Shown in pieces: positions 51,341 through 59,929 of a stretch of DNA of 64,000 nucleotides. The stretch lies in NCBI RefSeq assembly GCF_018324685.1, contig NZ_AP023354.1, positions 434,001 through 498,000 on the forward strand, in the 5' to 3' direction. The stretch's first letter is position 1. Every line of letters starts with the position of its first letter. Below the pieces are notes generated by a model. That model ran no database searches. It was given only the letters and a program-made list of their open reading frames with translations, and was not told the origin of the DNA. Source of the stretch: Actinocatenispora sera (GTDB lineage Bacteria; Actinomycetota; Actinomycetes; Mycobacteriales; Micromonosporaceae). Both the position numbers and the translations under genes were made by a program.

Positions 51341-54037
51341 TCATGACTCGCCCCGGTCGAGCAGGGCGAGGAAGGCGTCCTCCAACCGGCGCCGCGGTAC
51401 CAGCCGGTCGACCTCGACGCCGCCGTCGACCAGCGCGTCGACCAGCCGGTGCCGGGGCGTACCGTCGGCGAGCTCGACCAGCAGGCCGCCGTCGGCCCGC
51501 GCCACCGTCGCCACCCCCGGTACGGCGGAGAGCAGCGGCTCGGCCGCGTCCGGGTCGGCGACGCCGACCAGCACGCTGGGCGAGTCGCCGATGATCTCGG
51601 CGACCGGACCGGCCGCCACCAGCTCGCCGCGGCGCATCACCACCACGTGCGTACACGTCTGCTCGACCTCGGCCAGCAGGTGGCTGGAGACCAGCACCGC
51701 GCGGCCGTCGGTGGCGTAGCGCTGCAGCACCCGGCGCATCTCGGCGATCTGCGGCGGGTCCAGCCCGTCGGTCGGCTCGTCCAGGATCAGCAGGTCGGGC
51801 AGGCCGAGCATGGCCTGGGCGATGGCGAGCCGCTGGCGCATCCCGTGGCTGTACGCCCGGACCCGCCGGTGGATCGCGTCGCCGAGGTCGGCGATGTCGA
51901 GCACCTCGTCGATCCGCGCGTCGTCGAGCGGGCGGCCGGTGGCCCTCCAGTACAGGGTGAGGTTGTCCAGGCCGGACAGGTGCGGCAGGAACCCGGGCCC
52001 CTCGACCAGGGCGCCGATCCGGGACAGCACCGGTGCGCCCGGGCCGGCCCGGTGGCCGAACAGCAGCGCCTCGCCCGCGGTCGGCCGGATCAGCCCCAGC
52101 ACCATCCGCAGCGTGGTGGTCTTGCCGGCGCCGTTCGGGCCGAGCAGGCCGACGACCTGACCCGGCTCCACGGTGAAGCTGGTGCCGCGGACCGCGACGA
52201 AGCCGTCCCGGTAGGTCTTGCGCAGCCCGCGCACCGCGAGCGGGGTGCCGGCCAGCTCGGCGACCACCGCCCGCTGCCGGCCGCGTCGCCGGAGCCGGGC
52301 GATCACCAGCGCCGCCGCGACCACCAGCGCGGCGAGCACCACCGCGGCGGCAAGCAGCCAGTACCAGATGCCGGAGGGGTCGGTGAGCGGGGTGGCGGCG
52401 ACGGTGGGCAGGCGCAGCGCGCCGGTCACCGCGACGGTGTAGGTCGCGGGCTGGCGCGGGCCCGCGTACGCCCGGTCGGCGGTGTCGACCACCAGCCGGA
52501 TCCGGTGTCCGGTGGCGAACCGGTACACCATGCCGGGCAGCGTGACGGTGGCGGCGCCGCTGCCGGTGACCCGGATCGGAGCGGCCTGGCCGGCGACGAG
52601 GCGCTGCCCGCCGTCCGGCGCCACGTCGTACAGCTTGGCGAACAGCACGCCGCCGGGGCTCGTGGCGCCGACGCGGATCGGTACCCGGGCGGCGCCGGTG
52701 AGGTCGACCGGTGCGGTCAGCGTGGTCGAGGAGAACGCGGCGGCCTGGCCGGGGATCTCGGTGGCCGGCGTCTCGCCGGCGATGCCGACGCCGGGAATCG
52801 TGGAGGTGGCGGCCGGCGTCCCGTTCGGCGGGCCGGCCACCGGCTGGGTCGGGCCGCGCAGCGCGACCTGCGGGCCGGACCGGTGCAGCCCGGGATAGCG
52901 CGGTGCGGACATCGCGGTGGTGCGGACCGCGTCGGCGGACCGGTCGTACCCCACGATCCGGCTGAACGTGAACGAGTCCGACGTGTCGCCGCCGTTACCG
53001 CGCAGGTACCGGTCGAGCCAGCCCGCGGTGAGCTGGCGGATCCGGTCGTGGTCGGCGGCCGAGCCGTCGCCGCCGTCGTGGCCGCCGGAGAACCACGCCA
53101 CCCGGACCGGCGCATGGGTGATGCCGCGCGCGTTCGCATCCGCCTCGGACAGCGGGAACAGCGTGTCCGACAGCCCCTGGACCAGCAGCGTCGGCGCGTG
53201 GATGCGAGCCAGGACCGGGGCCGGCGAGGAGCGGCGGAGCAACGCGACGGCCGCCGCGTTCGGCCTCCCGTCGGCGAGCACCTGCCGGTACATCCGGCAC
53301 ACGTCGGCCGCCCAGCGCCCGCAGCCGACCGCGGCCGGGTCCGGCGCCGTCGAGCGGCTGGCCGCCGACGGCGGCCGCCCGGTGCGCAGCCCGGCGGTGA
53401 ACAGGCTGCCCAGCCAGGCCTGCTTGAGCACCCCGTCGGTGGCCGGTCGGCCGGTCGACTCGGGGAACAGCGCGGTGCCCAGGTCGTGCCAGGTGATCTG
53501 CGGGACGATCGCGTCGACCCGCCGGTCCGCGGCGGCGAGCAGCAGGGTCAGCGCCCCGCCGTACGATCCGCCGACGGCGGCGACGCGCGGATCGTCCGGG
53601 CCGTCGGTTGCCACCTCGGGGCGCTGCCCGAGCCAGTCGATCAGCCGCCGCGCGTCCTTGACCTCCCAGTCCGGGCTGTCCAGGTGGATCTCGCCGCCGG
53701 AACGGCCGAAGCCCTGGGCGGTCCAGGTCAGCACCACGTAGCCGAGCCGGGCCAGGTCCTTCGCGTCGCCGGCAACGCTGGCCTTGGTGCCACCGAGCCC
53801 GTGCGCGAGCAGTACCGCGGGGGCGGGCTTGCCGGAGTCGGGCAGGTAGAGCGCGGTGTCCAGGCGGACCCGCTGGTCGTCGTGCGGGCCGGTGCGCACC
53901 GCGACGAACTGGTTCTGCACCCGGTAGCCGGGCAGCGCGCGGACCACGAAGAACACGGTCAGGCCGGCAACCACCGCGAGAACGACGATCGCTGCGACGA
54001 CCCGGTCGCGGGTCCGGCGGGGCAGCAGGCGCGGCAT
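51341..54037 (-). CDS. extracytoplasmic alpha/beta hydrolase fused to ABC ATPase
   Basis: The 898-residue protein has a transmembrane helix at 13-32. A CocE/S15-type alpha/beta hydrolase follows at about 45-560, with oxyanion loop LLAHGLGG, Ser158 in GGSYGG, a late Asp in GLSDTLFP and His in SGGHDGG, plus a beta-jelly domain. A second helix (WYWLLAAAVVLAALVVAAAL) leads to an ABC ATPase with Walker A GPNGAGKTT near 640, signature YSHGMRQRL and Walker B LLILDEPTDG. The topology puts the hydrolase outside and the ATPase inside. With the permease at 50428 it would form an export system carrying its own hydrolase. ATG 54037 lacks a clear Shine-Dalgarno. Confidence 0.88.
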   Translation of the reverse strand: MPRLLPRRTRDRVVAAIVVLAVVAGLTVFFVVRALPGYRVQNQFVAVRTGPHDDQRVRLDTALYLPDSGKPAPAVLLAHGLGGTKASVAGDAKDLARLGYVVLTWTAQGFGRSGGEIHLDSPDWEVKDARRLIDWLGQRPEVATDGPDDPRVAAVGGSYGGALTLLLAAADRRVDAIVPQITWHDLGTALFPESTGRPATDGVLKQAWLGSLFTAGLRTGRPPSAASRSTAPDPAAVGCGRWAADVCRMYRQVLADGRPNAAAVALLRRSSPAPVLARIHAPTLLVQGLSDTLFPLSEADANARGITHAPVRVAWFSGGHDGGDGSAADHDRIRQLTAGWLDRYLRGNGGDTSDSFTFSRIVGYDRSADAVRTTAMSAPRYPGLHRSGPQVALRGPTQPVAGPPNGTPAATSTIPGVGIAGETPATEIPGQAAAFSSTTLTAPVDLTGAARVPIRVGATSPGGVLFAKLYDVAPDGGQRLVAGQAAPIRVTGSGAATVTLPGMVYRFATGHRIRLVVDTADRAYAGPRQPATYTVAVTGALRLPTVAATPLTDPSGIWYWLLAAAVVLAALVVAAALVIARLRRRGRQRAVVAELAGTPLAVRGLRKTYRDGFVAVRGTSFTVEPGQVVGLLGPNGAGKTTTLRMVLGLIRPTAGEALLFGHRAGPGAPVLSRIGALVEGPGFLPHLSGLDNLTLYWRATGRPLDDARIDEVLDIADLGDAIHRRVRAYSHGMRQRLAIAQAMLGLPDLLILDEPTDGLDPPQIAEMRRVLQRYATDGRAVLVSSHLLAEVEQTCTHVVVMRRGELVAAGPVAEIIGDSPSVLVGVADPDAAEPLLSAVPGVATVARADGGLLVELADGTPRHRLVDALVDGGVEVDRLVPRRRLEDAFLALLDRGES

Positions 54038-54386
54038 GCGCCAACGGTACGCGGCGGCATGATCGCATCGCCGCCGTTCCACAGCGGCGCCTCAGCCAAC
54101 GGCGGCACATTCCCCACACTTCGGGCGCCGACCCGCCCGCCCGGTACGGATCGAGCCTCCGCCGTCCCAACAAAGCGGTCACGCCGCGGCGCTGCGTCTC
54201 AGCGGTCGCGCCGCCGCGGTCGGAACGGTCGCGCCGCGGTGCCTCGAAGCGGCCACGCCGCCGTGCGTCGGAGCGGTCGCGCCGCCGTGCGTCGGAGCAG
54301 TCGCGCCGCGGTGCGTCGGAGCGGTCGCGCCGCAGGGCCGCGTCGGGGTGCGGCCGGCGGTCGCGGGGTGCGGATAGGCTCGCCGC
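54038..54386. other. 349-bp divergent promoter region
   Basis: No gene is supported. It carries the 24-bp minisatellite and the leaderless promoter of the Cdc48-like gene. Long frames here come from the repeat and from the shadow of the downstream gene. Confidence 0.55.
54201..54339. repeat. 24-bp minisatellite upstream of the Cdc48-like gene
   Basis: Units start near 54201, 54224, 54248, 54272, 54296 and 54320 with consensus AGCGGTCGCGCCGCNGTGCG then TCGG. Units three to five are nearly identical. The period keeps one frame open on both strands. It ends 36 bp before the -10 box of the gene at 54387. Confidence 0.9.
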
Positions 54387-56681
54387 GTGACCAGCCAGAC
54401 CAGCTCCCTGACCCTGACCGCCAGCCTGCGGCCCGCCGCGCTGGACGGCCGGCGCGGCATCGTCCGGCTGCATCCGGAGGTGATCGCCGCGCTCGGGCTG
54501 TCGACCGGCGCGCCGGTGCTGCTGACCGGCCGGCGGGCCTCGGCCGGGCTGGCGTTGCCGGCCGAGGCGGACGCCAGCCGTGCCCTGCTGTACGCGGACG
54601 ATCTCACCCTCGGCAACCTCGGAGTACGGGACGGCGCCGAGGTCACCGTGGCGCCCGCGCCGGTGACCGCGGCCCGTACGGTGCAGGTGGCCGGGCCGGC
54701 GCAGACGGTGGCGCTGCTGTCGCCGGAGATGCTGCGGCTGGCGCTGCTGGGCAAGGTAGTCACCGCCGGTGACAACGTGTCGCTGCTGCCGCAGGACGTG
54801 GCGCCGGCCGCGGGCGGCCGGACCGCCGCGCGGTGGGTGGCGGCCGGGGCGGCGGCCCCGCCGGTGGAGGCGACCAAGCGCAGCCTGTCCAACAGCCTGG
54901 GCATGGGCTGGGTGTCGCTGCTGCTGACGGTGACCGACACCGACTCGGCCGGGCCCGGCGTGGTCACCATGGACACCGTGGTGCGCTGGCAGGACGGGCC
55001 GGCCACCCGGTCGAGCGCGACCCCGGCGCCGACCCACCAGTCCACAGTGGACACGCTGGAGACGATCGACCAGGAGCCGGTCGAGGTGGCCGATCTGGCC
55101 GGGCTGCGGCCGCAGGCGCAGGAGCTCACCGAGCTGCTCGACCTCGGCTTCCACCACGGCGAGATCCTGGCCAGGCTCGGCACCACCGCGAGCCTCGGCG
55201 TGCTCGTCACCGGCCAGGCCGGCTCGGGGAAGTCCACCCTGGTCCGGGCGGTCGCCGACGAGGTGTCCGCCACCGTGGTCACCGTCTGGGCGCCGGAGGT
55301 CGCGGCGCTGGCCAACGATCCGGCCGCGGCCCGGCTCGCCGACGCGGTGGTGCGCGCGCGGGACGTCGCCCCCGCCGTACTGCTGGTGTCCGACGTGGAC
55401 GCGCTCGCGCCACGCGACGCGCCGGGGCCGCTCGCCACCGTGTTCCGCCGTACCGTGCGGGCCGCGCTGGACGCCGGCGTCGCCGTGGTGTGTACCACCA
55501 GCCGGCCGGAGGACGTGGACCCGCAGCTGCGCGGGCCGGAACTGCTCGGCCACGAGATCGCGGTGCCGCTGCCGGACGCGGCGGAGCGGCGCGAGCTGCT
55601 CGGCGTGCTCACCCGCGACGTCAAGCTCGCCGAGGACGTGCGGCTCGACGACGTGGTCGCCCGTACTCCCGGGTTCGTCACGGCCGACCTGCTCGCGCTG
55701 GTCCGGGAGGCCGGGGTGCGCGCCGCGGTCCGGCACCGCAACGCCGTGGCGACCGCCGCCGAGGATCCCGACACCGAGTCGCTGGCCGAGCCGGCCATCA
55801 GCGCGGCCGACTTCGACGCGGCGCTGGAGGTGGTGCGGCCCACCGCGATGACCGAGTCCACTGTGGATGTTTCCGGCGTGACGCTGGACGACGTCGGCGA
55901 CATGACCGAGGTCAAGCAGACCCTCACCGAGGCCGTGTTGTGGCCGCTGACCTACCCGGACACGTTCGACCGGCTCGGCATCGAGCCGCCGCGCGGCGTG
56001 CTGCTCTACGGCCCGCCCGGCTGCGGCAAGACGTTCCTGGTGCGCGCGATCGCCGGCCAGGGAAAGGCGAACGTGCTGTCGGTCAAGGGCGCCGAGCTGC
56101 TGTCCAAGTGGGTCGGCGACTCCGAGCGCGCGGTGCGCGAGCTGTTCCGCCGGGCCCGCGACGCGTCCCCGTCGCTGGTGTTCCTGGACGAGATCGACGC
56201 GCTGGCACCGGTCCGCGGCCAGGCCACCGACGGCGGTACCACCGACCGGGTGGTCGCCTCGCTGCTCACCGAGCTGGACGGGGTGGAGTCGCTGCGCAAC
56301 GTCGTGGTCGTCGGCGCCACCAACCGGCCCGATCTGATCGACCCGGCGCTGCTGCGCCCCGGCCGGCTGGAACGCCTGGTGTACGTGCCGCCGCCGGACA
56401 CCGAGGCCCGCACCGCGATCCTCGGTTCCGCCGCGCGGAAGGTACCGCTCGCGGACGACGTCGACCTGCCGTCGCTCGCTGCGGACCTGGACGGCTTCTC
56501 CTCCGCCGACTGCGCCGCCCTGGTACGCGAGGCCGCGCTCGCCGCGATGCGCGAGTCGCTGACCGCCACCGAGGTCACCGCCGCCAACGTGGCCGCCGCC
56601 CGCGACCGGGTCCGCCCCTCGCTCGACCCCGACCAGGTCGCCTGGCTCGCCAACTACGCCAAAGCCCACAACCCCAGCTGA
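54387..56681 (+). CDS. Cdc48-like AAA+ ATPase (actinobacterial Cpa type)
   Basis: The 764-residue protein has an N-domain with double-psi barrel-like strands (1-225) and two AAA modules. D1 has Walker A GQAGSGKST at 276-284, but the Walker B region reads LLVSDVDAL, so the usual Asp-Glu is replaced. D2 has Walker A GPPGCGKT at 542-549, intact Walker B VFLDEIDAL near 597, sensor region GATNRPDLID and Arg-finger segment ALLRPGRLERL. It is a hexameric unfoldase of the p97/Cdc48 type, possibly feeding the proteasome. GTG 54387 follows TAGGCT by 6 nt, hence leaderless. Confidence 0.93.
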   Translation: MTSQTSSLTLTASLRPAALDGRRGIVRLHPEVIAALGLSTGAPVLLTGRRASAGLALPAEADASRALLYADDLTLGNLGVRDGAEVTVAPAPVTAARTVQVAGPAQTVALLSPEMLRLALLGKVVTAGDNVSLLPQDVAPAAGGRTAARWVAAGAAAPPVEATKRSLSNSLGMGWVSLLLTVTDTDSAGPGVVTMDTVVRWQDGPATRSSATPAPTHQSTVDTLETIDQEPVEVADLAGLRPQAQELTELLDLGFHHGEILARLGTTASLGVLVTGQAGSGKSTLVRAVADEVSATVVTVWAPEVAALANDPAAARLADAVVRARDVAPAVLLVSDVDALAPRDAPGPLATVFRRTVRAALDAGVAVVCTTSRPEDVDPQLRGPELLGHEIAVPLPDAAERRELLGVLTRDVKLAEDVRLDDVVARTPGFVTADLLALVREAGVRAAVRHRNAVATAAEDPDTESLAEPAISAADFDAALEVVRPTAMTESTVDVSGVTLDDVGDMTEVKQTLTEAVLWPLTYPDTFDRLGIEPPRGVLLYGPPGCGKTFLVRAIAGQGKANVLSVKGAELLSKWVGDSERAVRELFRRARDASPSLVFLDEIDALAPVRGQATDGGTTDRVVASLLTELDGVESLRNVVVVGATNRPDLIDPALLRPGRLERLVYVPPPDTEARTAILGSAARKVPLADDVDLPSLAADLDGFSSADCAALVREAALAAMRESLTATEVTAANVAAARDRVRPSLDPDQVAWLANYAKAHNPS

Positions 56682-56768
56682 CCCGACCAACCGCGCTTCC
56701 GGACCGGTGGTCCGGAGCGGGATGCCGGGGCGGTCGGGAATGTCGGACCCGGCTGGTACGACACGGGC

Positions 56769-57224
56769 ATGACGATCACCGTGGCGCGCGGCGACCTGTT
56801 GACAGCCGAGGTCGAGGCGCTGGTCAATCCGGTCAACACGGTTGGCGTCATGGGCAAGGGGCTGGCGCTGGCGTTCCGGCAGGCGTATCCCGCGATGTAC
56901 CGCGACTATCGGCGGGCGGCGCAGGAGGGGCGGCTCGCGGTCGGCCGGATGCGCGTGTGGCCGACCGGCGCCGGGTCTGCCCCGCGGTACGTGCTCAACT
57001 TTCCGACCAAGCGGCACTGGCGATCGGCGTCCCGGCTGGCCGACGTCGAGGCCGGCCTCGCCGACCTGGTCGCCACGATCGACCGCCTCGGCCTGCGCTC
57101 GCTCGCCGTGCCGGCCCTCGGCTGCGGTCACGGTGGCCTGCCCTGGTCCGACGTCGAACCGCTGATCCGCTCCGCCCTCGACGGCAGGCCGGCCGTCCGC
57201 GTCCTCCTGTACCCGCCTGCCTGA
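56769..57224 (+). CDS. DarG-type macrodomain protein
   Basis: The 151-residue protein is a single macrodomain: RGDLLTAEVEALVNPVNTVGVMGKGLALAF at 7-36 (quoted in parts: VNPVNTVGVMGKG) and the late ALGCGHGGLPW loop. This pattern is the DarG-like ADP-ribosyl-DNA glycohydrolase group, whose members remove ADP-ribose put on DNA by DarT. No DarT gene and no DarG C-terminal domain are present, so it acts alone or with a partner elsewhere. It follows the Cdc48-like gene by 87 bp. No strong Shine-Dalgarno precedes ATG 56769. Confidence 0.85.
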   Translation: MTITVARGDLLTAEVEALVNPVNTVGVMGKGLALAFRQAYPAMYRDYRRAAQEGRLAVGRMRVWPTGAGSAPRYVLNFPTKRHWRSASRLADVEAGLADLVATIDRLGLRSLAVPALGCGHGGLPWSDVEPLIRSALDGRPAVRVLLYPPA

Positions 57225-57352
57225 CCACCCGGCGATGACCCGCCCGCCTGACCGCACCGCGGTCCCGGGGCGCGCGCCAGCCCCGGGCAGCGCGGTTCGC
57301 AGAGCGTGGGAACGGGCAACCGCGCCGGAAAGCTCCGAATTTGGTCAAAAGC

Positions 57353-57381
57353 TTCACATCTGTGGCCAGCCTCGGTAGATT
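57353..57381 (+). promoter_or_regulatory. putative promoter of the GH3 gene
   Basis: TTCACA (57353-57358), 17 bp, TAGATT (57376-57381) fit a sigma-A type promoter and give a leader of about 30 nt to ATG 57419. Confidence 0.5.
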
Positions 57382-57418
57382 TTGACTGGAATGCGCATCC
57401 CGTACCGAGGAGGCCGCC

Positions 57419-58507
57419 ATGTCCGTCACCCGCCGTTCGCTGCTCGCCGCCGCGGGGCTGGCCGCCGCCGGCCCGGTACTGCTGTCCCGGTCCCGGCCGG
57501 CACGTGCCGCCACCTCCCAGGTGCTCGCCGGCCAGCGCGTCATCCACGCGTACTCCGGCCTCACCCCGCCCGACTCGCTGCTGGCCACGATCCGGTCGGG
57601 CGGCACCGCCGGGGTGCTGTTCTTCGGCGGCAACATCTCGTCCGAGTCGCAGATCGCCTCGGTGATCGACCAGCTGCGCGACGCCGCGGCGGACAGCCCG
57701 GTCGACGCCCCGCTGCTGCTGCTCACCGATCAGGAGGGCGGTCAGGTACGCCGGCTGCCCGGCGCGCCGGACCAGTCGGAGAAGCAGGTCGGGGCGTCGA
57801 GCGATCCGACCGACGCGGCGCGGACCGCGGGTACCGGCGCCGGCAACAACCTGGCCGGAGTCGGGATGAACCTGAACCTGGCGCCGGTGCTCGGCGTGTA
57901 CCGGACGGCCGGCGACTTCCTCGACCAGTACGGGCGTTCGTACAGCACGGACGCCGGCGTCTGCAACGACTGCGGTGGCGCGTTCGTCGGCGCGCAACAG
58001 GCGACCGGGGTGGCCGCCACCGCCAAGCACTTCCCGGGCCTCGGCGCGGCGACCGCCCGCCAGAACACCGACAACGTGCCGGTCACGCTGCATGTCTCGG
58101 CCGGCACGCTGCGGTCGGTCGACGAGGCGGCGTACGCGGCGTCCATCAGTGCCGGTGTCAAGCTGGTGATGTGTTCCTGGGCGGTCTACCCGAGCCTGGA
58201 CGCGTCCCGCCCGGCAGGGCTGTCGAAGACGATCGTCGGCGGCGAGCTGCGTAGCCGGCTCGGCTTCGGCGGCGTCACCGTCACCGACTCGATGAGTGCC
58301 GGCGCGCTCTCCTCGTACGGCGGTGTCGGCAACCGCGCCGTGCTCGCCGCCGGCGCCGGGATGGACCTGATGCTGTGCACCAGCGAGAGCGCCGGCGACT
58401 CGGCCGCCGACGCGCTGAGCGCCGCGCTGGACGACGGCACCCTCGACCACGACACGTTCGTCACCGCCGCCGACCGCGTCACCGCCCTGCGCCACACCCT
58501 GACCTGA
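57419..58507 (+). CDS. Tat-exported GH3-family glycoside hydrolase-like protein
   Basis: The 362-residue protein has a twin-arginine signal (TRRSLLAAAGLAAAGPVLL, cleavage near ARA). Only the GH3 N-terminal barrel is present. LLTDQEGGQVRRL is the substrate loop and Asp290 in TVTDSMSAG aligns with the nucleophile. The NagZ acid-base loop reads KHFPGLGAATARQNTDN at 203-219 instead of KHFPGHGDT..DSH, so the Asp/His dyad is missing. It may act on other substrates or only bind glycans outside the cell. GAGGAGG lies 6 nt before ATG 57419. Confidence 0.85.
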   Translation: MSVTRRSLLAAAGLAAAGPVLLSRSRPARAATSQVLAGQRVIHAYSGLTPPDSLLATIRSGGTAGVLFFGGNISSESQIASVIDQLRDAAADSPVDAPLLLLTDQEGGQVRRLPGAPDQSEKQVGASSDPTDAARTAGTGAGNNLAGVGMNLNLAPVLGVYRTAGDFLDQYGRSYSTDAGVCNDCGGAFVGAQQATGVAATAKHFPGLGAATARQNTDNVPVTLHVSAGTLRSVDEAAYAASISAGVKLVMCSWAVYPSLDASRPAGLSKTIVGGELRSRLGFGGVTVTDSMSAGALSSYGGVGNRAVLAAGAGMDLMLCTSESAGDSAADALSAALDDGTLDHDTFVTAADRVTALRHTLT

Positions 58508-58661
58508 CCGGCACGGGCGGATCGCGCGCCGGCGTGTCCGAGCACCGGCCACCCCGGCGGCGCGGCCGGCCGAACCGCGGCGATTGTCGGCCGTCGCCTG
58601 GTCGGGGTCCGCGCCGACAGCCATGGATTCGTGGGCGTGCGGTCGATCGACTCGACGCGGA

Positions 58662-59027
58662 TCAGTGCATCACCCGGTCGCCGAGCGGCGTGAGGACCAG
58701 GTTCGGCGCCCCGATCCAGCTCGGACCGGCCCGCTGCTCCCACGTGTCCGGTACCGCCAGGAGCGCCACGATCTCGCTCCGGCTCAACGCCTCGCCCGGC
58801 CGCAGCCCGGGCTGCCCATCCTCGGCGATCCATTCCCGGTACGGCCGAACCTCGATCCAACCACGGTCGATCAGCGACATCAGCACCGCGGCGAGTTCCG
58901 GCAGCGGAAGTTCCCGCTCCTCCTCGGTGAGATCGCCGAAGAAACCCGGGAGAATGTCGTGCTCGATCGCGTTGATGACGAAGGCGTACTCGACGTTGCT
59001 CAGCGCGTCCCAGGCTTCCTTGCTCAC
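58662..59027 (-). CDS. hypothetical protein, 121 residues
   Basis: From GTG 59027 the product is a compact soluble protein beginning VSKEAWDALSNVEYAFVINAIEHDILPG. The pattern ELAAVLMSLIDRGWIEVRPYREW looks like a winged-helix turn with wing, but this is only a visual impression. It ends with SWIGAPNLVLTPLGDRVMH. I do not recognise the family. The Shine-Dalgarno is weak. It lies 34 bp downstream of the VOC gene on the same strand. Confidence 0.6.
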   Translation of the reverse strand: MSKEAWDALSNVEYAFVINAIEHDILPGFFGDLTEEERELPLPELAAVLMSLIDRGWIEVRPYREWIAEDGQPGLRPGEALSRSEIVALLAVPDTWEQRAGPSWIGAPNLVLTPLGDRVMH

Positions 59028-59061
59028 CGGATCAGGATGCGCGCCCGTCCGGCCCTCGCGG

Positions 59062-59481
59062 TCACTGGCCCGCGGCGGATTCGTGGGCTTCGGGGATGAT
59101 GGGCTGGAAGAGTTCGACCAGGTTGCCGGCGGGGTCCTGGACGAGTGCCTGCCGGCCGCCGATGCCGGTGACCGGGTCGGCCCGGAACGGTACGCCCGCG
59201 GTACGCAGCCTGGTGACCTCGGCGTCCAGGTCGTCGACCTCAAGCACGATGCGGTTCCAGCCGCCCGGCGCCTGGACCGTACCGTCGGCCATCGGCCGCG
59301 AGCCGCCACCCGCCTGGTCCGTGGCGATCGGCGCGACGAGCAGGAAGCGCAGGTCGCCGCGGGTCAGCATCGCGAACGGCGGCGCCGGGTGCATCACCTC
59401 GTGGAACCCGAGGTGCCCGCAGTAGAACGCGATCGCCGCGTCGACATCGTCCACCAGGTACCGCACCGTGGCCACCGCCAC
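59062..59481 (-). CDS. VOC/glyoxalase-fold protein
   Basis: The 139-residue protein has the two beta-alpha-beta units of the vicinal-oxygen-chelate fold: VRYLVDDVDAAIAFYCGHLGF at the start and NRIVLEVDDLDAEVTRLRTAGVPF in the second half, ending in VQDPAGNLVELFQP. The Glu of NLVELF is one expected metal ligand. Such proteins may be lyases, dioxygenases or drug-binding proteins; the activity is unknown. GTG 59481 is used, with in-frame GTG at 59475 as alternative. Confidence 0.85.
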   Translation of the reverse strand: MAVATVRYLVDDVDAAIAFYCGHLGFHEVMHPAPPFAMLTRGDLRFLLVAPIATDQAGGGSRPMADGTVQAPGGWNRIVLEVDDLDAEVTRLRTAGVPFRADPVTGIGGRQALVQDPAGNLVELFQPIIPEAHESAAGQ

Positions 59482-59554
59482 CGCCCCCTCCGTCGCTTTC
59501 CCCGACCCTAGACCGATCCTCGGTGCCCCAGAGCCGCGAACTGCGGCTGGACGC

Positions 59555-59926
59555 TCATCGGCTCGCGGCGGCGACCGCCCCGGGCCGGGTCGCCGACGCG
59601 CTCCGGTCGCTGCTGGACGCCCTGCGCTGAAATTCCCAGCGGGACGGCACGACCTCGTGAGTCTCGTCCCAGACGATGTGCTCGGTACCGAACGGCCAGC
59701 CGGTGTTGCCGTCCTCGTCCAGGGTGCTGTAGACGGCGTAGTACAGCGACAGTTCGGGCCGCAGGTCGGCCAGCAGCGCGGTCGCCCAGGAGTGCAGCGC
59801 GAGCTTGCGTTCCCGCAGTTCGTCGTCGCTGTCCACGGCGAACTCCTCGACCGCGACGTCGTCGTAGTGCGTCCCGTCGTCCGCCGGCCGTACCCGCATC
59901 AACGTGTACCCGAACCGCAGCCCCAT
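59555..59926 (-). CDS. hypothetical protein, 123 residues
   Basis: ATG 59926 has GAGGGG 7 nt upstream. The product has a structured first part (LRFGYTLMRVRPADDGTHYDDV, RKLALHSWATALLADLRPELSLYYAVYSTLDEDGNTGWPFG in parts) and a disordered Ser/Ala/Arg tail. Family unknown. The start coincides with the left end of the truncated regulator at 59.93 kb, which shows that the junction there is a rearrangement point. Confidence 0.6.
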   Translation of the reverse strand: MGLRFGYTLMRVRPADDGTHYDDVAVEEFAVDSDDELRERKLALHSWATALLADLRPELSLYYAVYSTLDEDGNTGWPFGTEHIVWDETHEVVPSRWEFQRRASSSDRSASATRPGAVAAASR

Positions 59927-59929
59927 TGC

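Noticed and set aside
52995..57257. 1420-codon minus-strand frame over the Cdc48-like gene
   Set aside because: Shadow frame held open by GC bias and the 24-bp repeat.
56682..57418. DarT toxin next to the macrodomain gene
   Set aside because: No frame with an ADP-ribosyltransferase pattern is present on either side.
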